DNA of 64,000 bases from Pseudomonas sp. Marseille-Q3773 (GTDB lineage: Bacteria; Pseudomonadota; Gammaproteobacteria; Pseudomonadales; Pseudomonadaceae): NCBI RefSeq assembly GCF_916618955.1, contig NZ_OU745390.1, forward strand, positions 1,302,001-1,366,000, written 5' to 3'. A program made the position numbers and the translations under genes. Below, one piece after another: positions 55,604 to 63,423 of the stretch. Each line of letters opens with the position of its first letter. Positions within the stretch are counted from its first letter, which is position 1. The notes under the pieces were generated by a model. The model saw only the letters and a list, made by a program, of their open reading frames with translations, was not told the origin of the DNA and searched no databases.

Positions 55604-56368
55604 ATGTGGCCGATCATTGACAATGCGCTGCAACACAACGCCCTGATCACCGCATTCGCGGTGGTGGGCGCCATCATGTGGCTGTCGGTGCTGCTGTCGA
55701 AGTACCTGACCTTCGGCCGCGTGCATGGCTCGGCCATTGCCATCGTCATCGGCCTGGTGCTGGCCTGGGTCGGTGGCACCCTTACCGGCGGGCAGAAGGG
55801 GCTGGCCGACATGGCCTTGTTCTCCGGTATCGGCCTGATGGGCGGGGCCATGCTGCGCGACTTTGCCATTGTCGCCACGGCCTTCGAGGTACAGGCCACC
55901 GAGGCTCGCAAGGCCGGCATGGTCGGCGCGCTGGCGCTGTTGCTGGGCACGGTGCTGCCATTCATCGTCGGTGCGGCGGTGGCCTATGCCTTCGGCTACC
56001 GCGATGCGGTCAGCATGACCACCATCGGCGCCGGTGCCGTGACCTATATCGTCGGCCCGGTGACCGGCGCGGCGCTGGGCGCCAGCTCGGAGGTGATGGC
56101 CCTGTCGATTGCCACCGGGCTGATCAAGGCGATTCTGGTGATGGTGTTCACGCCGGTGTCGGCGCGGCTGCTGGCGCTGGACAACCCACGCTCGGCGATG
56201 GTGTTCGGCGGCCTGGCGGGCACCGTGTCGGGGGTAACCGCCGGGCTGGCGGCGACGGACCGGCGGTTGGTGCCATATGGCGCGCTGACGGCTACCTTCC
56301 ACACCGGCCTGGGTTGCCTGATGGGGCCTTCGATACTGTACTTCTGCGTACGCGGCCTGGTCGGCTGA
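55604..56368 (+). CDS. mdcM: Malonate transporter subunit MdcM (MadM)
   Basis: Inner-membrane protein of 254 residues with about seven helices, partner of MdcL. Typical segments are GRVHGSAIAIVIGLVLAWVG, GIGLMGGAMLRDFAIVATAF, TTIGAGAVTYIVGPVTGAAL and ALTATFHTGLGCLMGPSILY. The ATG follows a GGAGG site two bases after the mdcL stop. No mdcR regulator gene follows; a sigma-54-type control region comes next. Confidence 0.93.
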   Translation: MWPIIDNALQHNALITAFAVVGAIMWLSVLLSKYLTFGRVHGSAIAIVIGLVLAWVGGTLTGGQKGLADMALFSGIGLMGGAMLRDFAIVATAFEVQATEARKAGMVGALALLLGTVLPFIVGAAVAYAFGYRDAVSMTTIGAGAVTYIVGPVTGAALGASSEVMALSIATGLIKAILVMVFTPVSARLLALDNPRSAMVFGGLAGTVSGVTAGLAATDRRLVPYGALTATFHTGLGCLMGPSILYFCVRGLVG

Positions 56369-56394
56369 AGGGCCCAGGCGAGCAGCGGCAACGT

Positions 56395-56444
56395 GTGATG
56401 GCAACGGAAGCAAAGCGGCGCCAGCCGCGAACCGTTGCCATCAC
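56395..56444. other. Large inverted repeat after mdcM
   Basis: GTGATGGCAACGG (56395-56407) and CCGTTGCCATCAC (56432-56444) are perfect 13-base complements. They enclose an inner GCGGC/GCCGC stem. No T-run follows. It may end the mdc transcript or be a protein site. Confidence 0.55.
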
Positions 56445-56448
56445 TGCC

Positions 56449-56489
56449 GTTCCCCCGATTCGGGTAATACGGCTGGGGCATCCTCCCCA
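56449..56489. promoter_or_regulatory. Candidate activator sites upstream of the first sigma-54 promoter
   Basis: GTTCCCC-CGATTC-GGGTAAT (from 56449) matches the CCCC-N6-GGGG layout seen before the second sigma-54 promoter, with one changed arm base. TGGGG-CATCCT-CCCCA (56474-56489) is a perfect inverted repeat in the opposite sense. Both lie roughly 85-110 bases before the expected start of transcription, a normal place for enhancer-binding proteins. Confidence 0.45.
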
Positions 56490-56540
56490 ATCTGTTTCGC
56501 TTGCCGACCTGAAGCGTTGAAAAACAACGCAATTTTCTTG

Positions 56541-56555
56541 TGGCATACACCTTGC
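56541..56555 (+). promoter_or_regulatory. Sigma-54 (-24/-12) promoter before the beta-propeller operon
   Basis: TGGCATACACCTTGC has the GG at -24 and GC at -12 in exact spacing and matches TGGCAyr-N4-TTGC. The ATG of the beta-propeller gene is 40 bases beyond. Confidence 0.75.
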
Positions 56556-56594
56556 TCCGGCTCCGCGCAGAGATCCTTGTCCCGGAGGTCCGGC

Positions 56595-58574
56595 ATGGCT
56601 ACGCCCCACACTCGCCCTGCTTACCTGGGGATGGCACTCGCAGGCGTCCTGATCGCGCTGGGTGTGGCTTATGAAAGCCTCTGGTGCGACCCGCGCGAGC
56701 TGTTGCAGGCACCTGCCGACCCGCAAGCCCTGCACCGGTTGAGCCGCGACGGCGTGACCGTGGAGTTCGAAGTCAGGCCGCTGGCGGGGGCGGAGTTACA
56801 AGAGGGCAGCATCGCCAGCATTCGCTTCAAGGTCAGCGACCAGGCCAGTGGCCAACCCTTGTCGGGCATGGCCCCGGGGGCCTGGATCGACCCGACCCAG
56901 GCGGGCGCGGAGGGCGACCGTGAGCACAGTTGCAAGGCACGGGCTGCGCTGTTTCTGAAAAGCAGCATCGGTGCAAGGCCGCTGCTCGACCTGAACAGCT
57001 ACTTCCTGTTGATGCTGAACCAGGACGCCAGCCTGACAGTCATCGACCCGACGGTGTCGGTGGGCGGCGTGACCAGTACCCTGGCCCGCATCGAGCTGCC
57101 TGGGCGGCCCATGGACTGGGCGGTTACCGGGGACGAAAAGCAGGTGTTCGTGTCCATCCCCGAGCGTGGCAAGGTCTCGGTGGTCGACACCGAAACCTTC
57201 TCCCACGTGGCCGACCTGGACGCCGGCGAGCAGCCGCTGCGCGTGGCCTTGCAGCCGGACCAGCACCGTCTATGGGTGGGTAACGACAGCAGCGACCCGG
57301 CCAAGGGCGGTGTCACGGTGATCGATGTGCCGGGGCGCAACACCCTGAAAACCTTCAACACCGGCAGCGGGCACCACGAAATCGCCTTCAGCGCCGACTC
57401 GCATTTTGCCTACGTCAGCAACAGCGCCAGTGGCACCCTGAGCATCATCGACATTCCGCAGATGCGCCTGGCCAAGACCCTCCAGGTGGGGCCGCAACCG
57501 CTGTCGGTCAGCTATTCGGCGCTGTCCCAGGCGGTGTACGTGGTCGATGGCGAAGAGGGCAGCGTGCGGGTCTTCGATGCCCGCAGCCAGCAATTGCGCC
57601 ACACTGTCCAGGCCGGACAGGGCCTGGGGCCGATGCGCTTCAGCCAAGATGGGCGCTACGGCGTGGTGCTCGATAGCCTGGGAAACCAGGCCCTGGTCAT
57701 CGATACCAGCACCGACAGACTGATCCACCATATTCCGGTGGCCGCGCAACCGTACCAGCTGACCTTTACCCACAACTACGCCTACGTGCGCAGCCTGGCT
57801 TCGCCGAAAGTCAGCATGATCAACCTGGCCAGCCTGGGCGAAGGGCGCACGCCGATCATCCAGGGCTTCGAGGCCGGCCCGGCGGCGCCACGCCAGGCCG
57901 GTGAGCTGCCGCTGGCCCAGGGCCTGGCGGTGTCGCGCGATGGCAACTCGGTGTTCGTGGTCAACCCGGTGGACAACACCACCTACTTCTATGCCGAGGG
58001 CATGAATGCGCCGACGTCCGGCTACAACAACCGTGGCCACCAGGCCCGCGCCGCGCTCATCGTCGACCGCAGCCTGCGCGAGGTGGCACCGGGGGTGTAC
58101 GGCTCGACGGTGAAGATGCCCGCCGCCGGCAGGTTCGACGTGGCCTTCCTGCTCAAGCAGCCGCCGATCATCCACTGCTTCAGCACCGAGGTTGCCGAAG
58201 CGCCGGATGCTGGCACGCGCCAGGGCGCGCATGCCGAGTTCATCGGCCTGGACCGGCCCTTGTCGCAGGACCACGCGATTACCGCGCGGGTGCGCATCAT
58301 CGGCGACGACGGCCAGCCCCGCCTGGGCCTGAGCGACCTGAGCCTGCGCTATTTTCGGGCGCCGGCTTCCATGCCGCGCAGTCTGCAATTGCAGGAGGTG
58401 GGCGATGGTATCTACCAGACGGCCCTGAGCCTGCCCGAAGCCGGCGCCTGGCAGTTGCATGTGCAGTCGCCGTCGCTGGGGCGCAGGTTTGCCGAAGACA
58501 ACCACACCAGCCTGCGGGTCATGCCGGCCGCAGCGTCCAACGCTTCCCAGGCAGGTGCGAGGAATCTGCGATGA
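56595..58574 (+). CDS. YVTN-family beta-propeller protein, membrane-anchored
   Basis: Protein of 659 residues. One N-terminal helix (about 10-27, AYLGMALAGVLIALGVAYES) anchors it to, or exports it across, the inner membrane. A beta-sandwich-like domain follows (about 45-150). The propeller (about 165-470) has repeated blades such as KVSVVDTETFSHVADLDAGE, GVTVIDVPGRNTLKTFNTGS and GTLSIIDIPQMRLAKTLQVG. The C-terminal domain is about 500-645. No CxxCH haem motif is present, so it is cytochrome d1-like only in fold. GGAGG lies 6 bases before ATG 56595, and it overlaps the SCO gene by 4 bases. Function unknown; an envelope redox or metal role fits the neighbours. Confidence 0.82.
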   Translation: MATPHTRPAYLGMALAGVLIALGVAYESLWCDPRELLQAPADPQALHRLSRDGVTVEFEVRPLAGAELQEGSIASIRFKVSDQASGQPLSGMAPGAWIDPTQAGAEGDREHSCKARAALFLKSSIGARPLLDLNSYFLLMLNQDASLTVIDPTVSVGGVTSTLARIELPGRPMDWAVTGDEKQVFVSIPERGKVSVVDTETFSHVADLDAGEQPLRVALQPDQHRLWVGNDSSDPAKGGVTVIDVPGRNTLKTFNTGSGHHEIAFSADSHFAYVSNSASGTLSIIDIPQMRLAKTLQVGPQPLSVSYSALSQAVYVVDGEEGSVRVFDARSQQLRHTVQAGQGLGPMRFSQDGRYGVVLDSLGNQALVIDTSTDRLIHHIPVAAQPYQLTFTHNYAYVRSLASPKVSMINLASLGEGRTPIIQGFEAGPAAPRQAGELPLAQGLAVSRDGNSVFVVNPVDNTTYFYAEGMNAPTSGYNNRGHQARAALIVDRSLREVAPGVYGSTVKMPAAGRFDVAFLLKQPPIIHCFSTEVAEAPDAGTRQGAHAEFIGLDRPLSQDHAITARVRIIGDDGQPRLGLSDLSLRYFRAPASMPRSLQLQEVGDGIYQTALSLPEAGAWQLHVQSPSLGRRFAEDNHTSLRVMPAAASNASQAGARNLR

Positions 58575-59209
58575 CTACCAGGCACGCTTGCAGAGCATTG
58601 GCCCTGACCCTGGCGCTGGCCAGCAACCTGACGCTGGCCCATGGCGGCCATGCCGGGCAGCCAGCGGCGGCCAGCCAGGAAAAGGCCAGCGTCCGCTTTG
58701 CCGATGTATCGCTGCTGAACCAGGACGGCATGCCGGTGCGCCTGGAACAAGACCTGGTGAGCGAGCATCTGGTGGTCATGGGCTTCATCTACACCCGCTG
58801 CACCACGGTGTGCCCGGTGGTGTCCGCGATCATGGGCAAGGTCCAGCAGCAACTGGGTGGCCGGGTAGGGCAGGACATTCAGCTGGTGTCGATCAGCGTC
58901 GACCCGCAACACGACGACGTCAGACGCCTGCAACGTTATGCCAGGGCCTTCCAGAAGGGCCCCGGCTGGAGCTGGCTGACCGGAACACCGTATGCCATAG
59001 GCGAAACACTCAAGGGCCTGGGCTTCAGCGCCGACCTCAGCCGACACCCGCCACTGATCCTGGTGGGTGACGGGCGCAGCGGGCACTGGAAACGTTACTA
59101 CGGCGTTACCGACCCGGCGGTGCTGATCGATGAGCTCAACCGCCTCGGCGCCCGCCGGGTACACGTCAAAAGCACAGCCATTGCCGACCATCACGAGGTG
59201 CAACCATGA
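58571..59209 (+). CDS. SCO1/SenC-family copper/redox protein
   Basis: Exported thioredoxin-fold protein of 212 residues with a signal peptide (RALALTLALASNLTLAHGG). The copper-binding pair is CTTVCP (about 77-82) within GFIYTRCTTVCPVVSAIMGK, and the third ligand His is in SRHPPLILVGDG (about 159). SCO proteins deliver copper to oxidases or act as thiol reductases. It is fused by ATGA overlaps to both neighbours, so the copper- or disulfide-related step belongs to this operon. No oxidase gene is visible in the window. Confidence 0.9.
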   Translation: MTTRHACRALALTLALASNLTLAHGGHAGQPAAASQEKASVRFADVSLLNQDGMPVRLEQDLVSEHLVVMGFIYTRCTTVCPVVSAIMGKVQQQLGGRVGQDIQLVSISVDPQHDDVRRLQRYARAFQKGPGWSWLTGTPYAIGETLKGLGFSADLSRHPPLILVGDGRSGHWKRYYGVTDPAVLIDELNRLGARRVHVKSTAIADHHEVQP

Positions 59210-59454
59210 GCCAGGCAGCCTCCCGCCGGGTGGGCATGCGCGGTGTCGACTGGCTGGTGCTGGGCGCTTGCCTGTGGATCCTCGCCTCGGTGGCGTTCGC
59301 CCGCCAGGGCCAGGGGCCTCAGGGGCCGGAGCCGCAGCCGGCGGTGCCGGCGCTGGGCAGCGACGGCGGTGGCCCTGGCCTGGCCCCGGTTCACCACGGT
59401 CACCCCGTGCCGGCCGCCGCCGGACAACCCTTGGACGGAGGTTGCCATGCATAG
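59206..59454 (+). CDS. Small single-span membrane protein
   Basis: Protein of 82 residues with one predicted helix (about 14-32, DWLVLGACLWILASVAFARQ), then a Pro/Gly-rich tail with several His (GLAPVHHGHPVPAAAG) and a terminal Cys-His. It overlaps the SCO gene by 4 bases and the next gene by 8 bases, which makes a real gene likely despite the low-complexity tail. It is not a family I recognise. The His-rich tail could bind metal; that is inference. Confidence 0.68.
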   Translation: MSQAASRRVGMRGVDWLVLGACLWILASVAFARQGQGPQGPEPQPAVPALGSDGGGPGLAPVHHGHPVPAAAGQPLDGGCHA

Positions 59455-60088
59455 GCTGTTGTTGTGCCTGTTGCAGGTGCTGGCCAAGGCCAGCTGGGCC
59501 GATGTGCCCGCGGCGCGGGTCAATGGCGTGGCGATCGGGTTGCTGCGCCTGGAGTGCTATTTCAGCGTATACCTGCAGGCGCGGGGCCGCGCGGTGACCA
59601 GCATCGGCAACCCAACCCGGTACAAGCGCTGGCGCGACCAGGCCCTGGACGAGCTGATCGACAAGGAACTGCTGTGGCAGGAGGCCATGCGCCTTGGCAT
59701 CACCATCAGCGAGCAACAGGTGTCGGCGCATGTCGGCGAGGTCGAGGCCGCGGTCGGCAGCGTGGCGGTTTTCGAGCGGCGGCTGGCACAGGCGGGCCTG
59801 GACAGGGCACAGTACAATGACTACGCCCGGTACGAACTGGCCGCGCAGCAGGTGTATGACCTGCTCAGTGCGGTCGACGCACCCGGCCCGGACGAAGTGC
59901 AGGCGTTCTACGAGGCCAACCGGGAAAAACTGCAAGGAGCGCAGAACCAAAGTGATAATGCTTCGGTCATACGCGAACACGGCCTGGCCCTGGCCAGGGC
60001 CACGCTCATCGCCCAACGCCAGGCGCATGCGCGCCAAGCCGTGCGCCAACGTTTGCGTGCATCCGCTACAGTGGAAATCGCCGACTGA
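59447..60088 (+). CDS. SurA/PpiC-like chaperone without isomerase domain
   Basis: Exported protein of 213 residues. After a signal-like start (MHRLLLCLLQVLAKASWADV), the sequence follows the SurA N-terminal chaperone fold: VNGVAIGLLRLECYFSVYLQ, QALDELIDKELLWQEAMRLG, ISEQQVSAHVGEVEAAVG and a closing EVQAFYEANREKL. The parvulin domain expected next is missing. Instead there is a helical tail of about 50 residues (QAHARQAVRQRLRAS). GGAG lies 6 bases before ATG 59447. It probably assists folding of the envelope or secreted proteins of this operon. Confidence 0.75.
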   Translation: MHRLLLCLLQVLAKASWADVPAARVNGVAIGLLRLECYFSVYLQARGRAVTSIGNPTRYKRWRDQALDELIDKELLWQEAMRLGITISEQQVSAHVGEVEAAVGSVAVFERRLAQAGLDRAQYNDYARYELAAQQVYDLLSAVDAPGPDEVQAFYEANREKLQGAQNQSDNASVIREHGLALARATLIAQRQAHARQAVRQRLRASATVEIAD

Positions 60089-60105
60089 GGTCAGGCATGG
60101 CATTG

Positions 60106-60166
60106 CCCCAATACTGGGGATGAACCAATTTGCCCTGTACCGGCAGTTTCCCCGGATATGGGGAAA
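60106..60166. promoter_or_regulatory. Paired CCCC-N6-GGGG sites upstream of the second sigma-54 promoter
   Basis: CCCC-AATACT-GGGG (60106-60119) and TTTCCCC-GGATAT-GGGGAAA (60147-60166) are inverted repeats whose centres are 44 bases apart, about four helical turns. They lie roughly 110-180 bases before the expected transcription start, as expected for binding sites of a sigma-54 activator. Confidence 0.6.
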
Positions 60167-60260
60167 CGGGCCGGTGCGGCTGCCCGCCGCAGTGCCGGTT
60201 TCAGAAGAAAAGCCGATCGGTATCAAAGGCTTGAAGCGATACAGCATGACCTTCAACGCC

Positions 60261-60275
60261 TGGCACGAAGCCTGC
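60261..60275 (+). promoter_or_regulatory. Sigma-54 (-24/-12) promoter before the response regulator
   Basis: TGGCACGAAGCCTGC matches TGGCACG-N4-TTGC in all but one base, with exact -24/-12 spacing. The start of the response regulator gene is 65 bases beyond. Confidence 0.75.
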
Positions 60276-60340
60276 TCAAGCCTGTACGAGGGCGCACTTC
60301 GCAAACCGGCCAACCGGGCAGTTCTTGGGAGTCGACCTTG

Positions 60341-60871
60341 GTGAACAGCGTATTGGTAGTCGATGACGAACGGACTCTTGCGCAGAACCTGCAGGCGTAT
60401 CTGCAGGCGCAAGGCCTGGACGTTCATGTAGCCCACGATGGTGCCGGTGGCATCGAGCTGGCTGCAAAGCTGGCCCCCCGGGTCATCGTGCTGGATTACC
60501 GCTTGCCCGACATGGAGGGTTTCGAGGTTCTGGAAGCCGTACGCAGGAACAGGCAGTGCCACTTCGTGCTGATTACCGCCCACCCTACCGTCGAGGTACG
60601 TGAGCGAGCTGCCGGGCTGGGTGTGAGTCATGTCCTGTTCAAGCCGTTCCCGCTGGTGGAACTGGCCCGTGCGATTTTCGACCTGTTGGGCATCGAGCGC
60701 CAGCACAGGGCCACGGACAACCCGGCTGAAGGGTTCGTCGAGCGACGCCAGAACAGCAACGAGTCGTTCCCCCTGCAGTTGTACGATGGCAGCTGGGTAC
60801 TGGCCGACCGCCGCCGTAACGGCGCCAAGCCCCCAGAGCCGGACGACGACCAACTGCTCACCGGGGAATAG
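60341..60871 (+). CDS. Single-receiver response regulator with C-terminal tail
   Basis: Protein of 176 residues. The receiver domain (about 1-120) has the full set of residues: VLVVDDERTL (acid pair), phospho-Asp in VIVLDYRLPDMEGF (about 52), Thr in FVLITAHPTV and Lys in VLFKPFPL. The rest (about 125-176) is a charged tail with a short strand segment (FPLQLYDGSWVLADRRR) but no HTH or enzyme domain, so it is not a direct DNA binder. The start is GTG 60341 after GGGAG; TTG 60338 is possible. It may steer the secretion ATPase encoded next. Confidence 0.83.
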   Translation: MNSVLVVDDERTLAQNLQAYLQAQGLDVHVAHDGAGGIELAAKLAPRVIVLDYRLPDMEGFEVLEAVRRNRQCHFVLITAHPTVEVRERAAGLGVSHVLFKPFPLVELARAIFDLLGIERQHRATDNPAEGFVERRQNSNESFPLQLYDGSWVLADRRRNGAKPPEPDDDQLLTGE

Positions 60872-60931
60872 CGGCGCCCGCACCCTTGGCCGAGCCAGTC
60901 TGCGACGTGCCTCTGAGCGGAGTCGCAGGCC

Positions 60932-62647
60932 ATGCCAGACGCATTCGATGCATCAAGGGACGCTCTACTGCCTGCACCGGTCTCTGCGCGGGCACCGTGC
61001 TCGGCCTATCCTCGCGACCTCCTGGCCCAGGCCCGCCGGCAAAGCAGCGACGAACGCCTGCTCACCTGCCTGGAACGACTGGCCGGCGACACGCCCGACG
61101 AGTTCACCCGGCGCCTGGGCCTGACCCTGCATTACCCGGTGCTGCACAGCCACACCTTGCTGGCCAGCACCCCACGGTTCGACAAGGTCAGCCTGGCGAT
61201 GTGCCTGAAGCGCGAATTCGTGTTGATCGAGCAGGGCGGCCAACTGCTCGGCGCGTTCGCCGACCCCTTCGAGCCAGCCCGGCTGGCCTGGATCGACGAT
61301 GTGCTGCAGGGCGCGCCCCTGTATCTGGTACATGCCGCTGACCTGGCTACTTTCCTCGCCCGCCAGGAAGAAAGCTTCCACGCCGTCGACGCCCTCGGCC
61401 ACGACGCCGAGGCCAGCAATGACAGCGGCCCGCTGCAACGCCTGTCGCTGGCCAGCATCAGCGAAGACCAGAGCCGTGTGGTCAAGCTGGTCAACTCCAC
61501 CCTGTACGACGCCCTCAAGCTGCACGCCAGCGACATCCACCTGGGCGTGACCGGCCACGGGCTGACCATCAAATACCGTATCGACGGCGTGCTCAACGCT
61601 GCCGGCAAGGCCAGTGGCAGCGCCTTCGCCGACCAGGTGATCTCGCGGATCAAGGTCATGGCCGAGCTGGACATCGGCGAACGCCGGGTGCCCCAGGATG
61701 GCCGTTTCAAGGTCGCCGTGGGCGACCGGCAGATCGACTTCCGCGTGTCGATCATGCCCAGCATCTTCGGCGAAGACGCGGTGCTGCGGGTGCTGGACAA
61801 GCAGGACTTGTCCGACCGGGTCAACGGCGTGCAGCTGCAAGCCCTGGGCTTTGCCGAGGACACCCTGCGCGCCCTGCGCCGGCTGGCCGCCGAACCCTAC
61901 GGCATGATCCTGGTCACCGGCCCCACCGGCAGCGGCAAGACCACCACGCTGTACGCCATGATCAGCGAGATCAACCACGGCGTGGACAAGATCATCACTA
62001 TCGAGGACCCGGTCGAGTACCAGCTGCCCGGCGTGCTGCAGATCCCGGTCAACGAGAAGAAAGGGCTGACGTTCGCCCGCGGCCTGCGTTCGATCCTGCG
62101 TCACGACCCGGACAAGATCCTGGTCGGTGAGATCCGTGACCCGGATACCGCGCAGATCGCCGTGCAGTCGGCGCTCACCGGCCATTTGGTGTTCACCACC
62201 ATCCACGCCAACAACGTGTTCGACGTGATCGGCCGTTTCAGCCAGATGCAGGTCGACCCGTACAGCTTCGTTTCCGCGCTCAATGCGATACTGGCGCAGC
62301 GCCTGATTCGCCTGGCCTGCCCGCATTGCGCCACGCCGTGCGAGGTAGATGACGACACCTTGGAGGGGGCAGGCCTGAGCCGCGCGAGCGTGGCTGGCTG
62401 GAGGTTCGTCCGCGCCCAGGGCTGCGGCCAGTGTCGTGGCAGTGGCTACCGTGGCCGCAGCGCGATCGCCGAGCTGCTGCACCTGGACGACGACCTGCGG
62501 CAGATGATCGTCGAGCGCCGCCCCCTGTCGCAGATCAAGGCGCTCGCCTGCCAGCGCGGCCTGCGCCTGCTGCGCGCCTCGGCCCTGGACCTGGTCCGCG
62601 ATGGCCGTACCACCCTCGAGGAGATCAACCGTGTCACGTTCATCTGA
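60932..62647 (+). CDS. GspE/PilB-type secretion ATPase
   Basis: Hexameric traffic ATPase of 571 residues. An N-terminal GspE_N-like domain (about 20-160) precedes the motor domain (about 185-560). The Walker A is TGPTGSGKTTTLY (about 329), the Asp box is IITIEDPVEYQLPGV, Walker B is RSILRHDPDKILVGEIRDPD, and the His box is TGHLVFTTIHANN. A zinc-type CPHC...CGQC module follows (about 466-507). It energises pseudopilus or pilus assembly on the inner membrane. The next gene starts inside its 3' end. Gene order around it differs from the standard gsp/xcp operon. Confidence 0.92.
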   Translation: MPDAFDASRDALLPAPVSARAPCSAYPRDLLAQARRQSSDERLLTCLERLAGDTPDEFTRRLGLTLHYPVLHSHTLLASTPRFDKVSLAMCLKREFVLIEQGGQLLGAFADPFEPARLAWIDDVLQGAPLYLVHAADLATFLARQEESFHAVDALGHDAEASNDSGPLQRLSLASISEDQSRVVKLVNSTLYDALKLHASDIHLGVTGHGLTIKYRIDGVLNAAGKASGSAFADQVISRIKVMAELDIGERRVPQDGRFKVAVGDRQIDFRVSIMPSIFGEDAVLRVLDKQDLSDRVNGVQLQALGFAEDTLRALRRLAAEPYGMILVTGPTGSGKTTTLYAMISEINHGVDKIITIEDPVEYQLPGVLQIPVNEKKGLTFARGLRSILRHDPDKILVGEIRDPDTAQIAVQSALTGHLVFTTIHANNVFDVIGRFSQMQVDPYSFVSALNAILAQRLIRLACPHCATPCEVDDDTLEGAGLSRASVAGWRFVRAQGCGQCRGSGYRGRSAIAELLHLDDDLRQMIVERRPLSQIKALACQRGLRLLRASALDLVRDGRTTLEEINRVTFI

Positions 62648-63422
62648 TCATGGTTCGTGTCGATACACGGCGGTGCTCGGCGCCGAGGGGGTCGGCCTGG
62701 GTTGTTGGCAGGCCAACCGTCAGCAGTGGCTGGGCAGCCGTGCTTTCACCTGCGTCGCCGGCCAAGCGCCCGGGGTGGCGGCCGTCGACGCACTGGCCGC
62801 GATGCTGAGCGAGCGTGGCGCAGGCGGCGCCCAGTTGCGGGTGTTGCTGTCGGCCCGCTACAGCCGCTTCTGCTTGGTGCCCTGGAGCGATGTCATCGGC
62901 CACCCGCGCGAACTGGACGCCTATGCCCGGGCCTGCTTCGAAGCGCTCTACGGGCAGACCCAGGACGACTGGCGCATCGTCCTGTCGCCGGAGCCTGCCG
63001 GTGCCGCGCGTATCGCCACGGCGCTGCCCGAAGCCCTGTTGTTGCGGCTGCAGGCGCTCGGCCGCGACCATCACCTGAGCCTGCGCTCGGTGCAGCCGTA
63101 CCTGATGGCCGCCTACAACCGATGCACGCCGCAGCTGGCGCAGGGCGATTTCCTGTTCGTGCTGGCCGAGCCACAGCGCAGCGTGCTGCTGCTGGCCGCC
63201 GGGGGGGCCTGGCAGCAAGTGCTGGCGCAAGGTTGTGCCGACAGCGACCAGGCCCTGCAGGCGCTGATCGAGCGGACCTGCGAGCTGTATGGCGAGCCCC
63301 TGCCAGCGGTCTACCTGCATGCCCCGGCCCGGCTTGATGTGCCGCAGGTGGCGGCGCTGCGACTGTGCCCACCGGCCAGCGATGCCGACCCGTTGTGTGC
63401 CATGTGGCGGGCGGTGGCCTGA
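62631..63422 (+). CDS. Hypothetical protein in PilM/GspL position
   Basis: Protein of 263 residues with no signal peptide or clear membrane helix. It begins VSRSSDHGSCRYTAVLGAEG and holds RVLLSARYSRFCLVPWSDVI, LRSVQPYLMAAYNRCTPQLA and GDFLFVLAEPQRSVLLLAAG. The strand pattern is compatible with a degenerate actin-like (PilM/GspL cytoplasmic) fold, and its position between the ATPase and a PilN-like gene supports that. I see no direct motif proof. GTG 62631 is preceded by GAGGAG and overlaps gspE by 17 bases. Confidence 0.7.
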   Translation: MSRSSDHGSCRYTAVLGAEGVGLGCWQANRQQWLGSRAFTCVAGQAPGVAAVDALAAMLSERGAGGAQLRVLLSARYSRFCLVPWSDVIGHPRELDAYARACFEALYGQTQDDWRIVLSPEPAGAARIATALPEALLLRLQALGRDHHLSLRSVQPYLMAAYNRCTPQLAQGDFLFVLAEPQRSVLLLAAGGAWQQVLAQGCADSDQALQALIERTCELYGEPLPAVYLHAPARLDVPQVAALRLCPPASDADPLCAMWRAVA

Positions 63423-63423
63423 G

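Noticed and set aside
58412..60883. Long minus-strand frame opposite the SCO, chaperone and receiver genes
   Set aside because: Shadow of well-supported plus-strand genes joined by ATGA overlaps. The antisense product is low in recognisable motifs and crosses two sigma-54 promoters.
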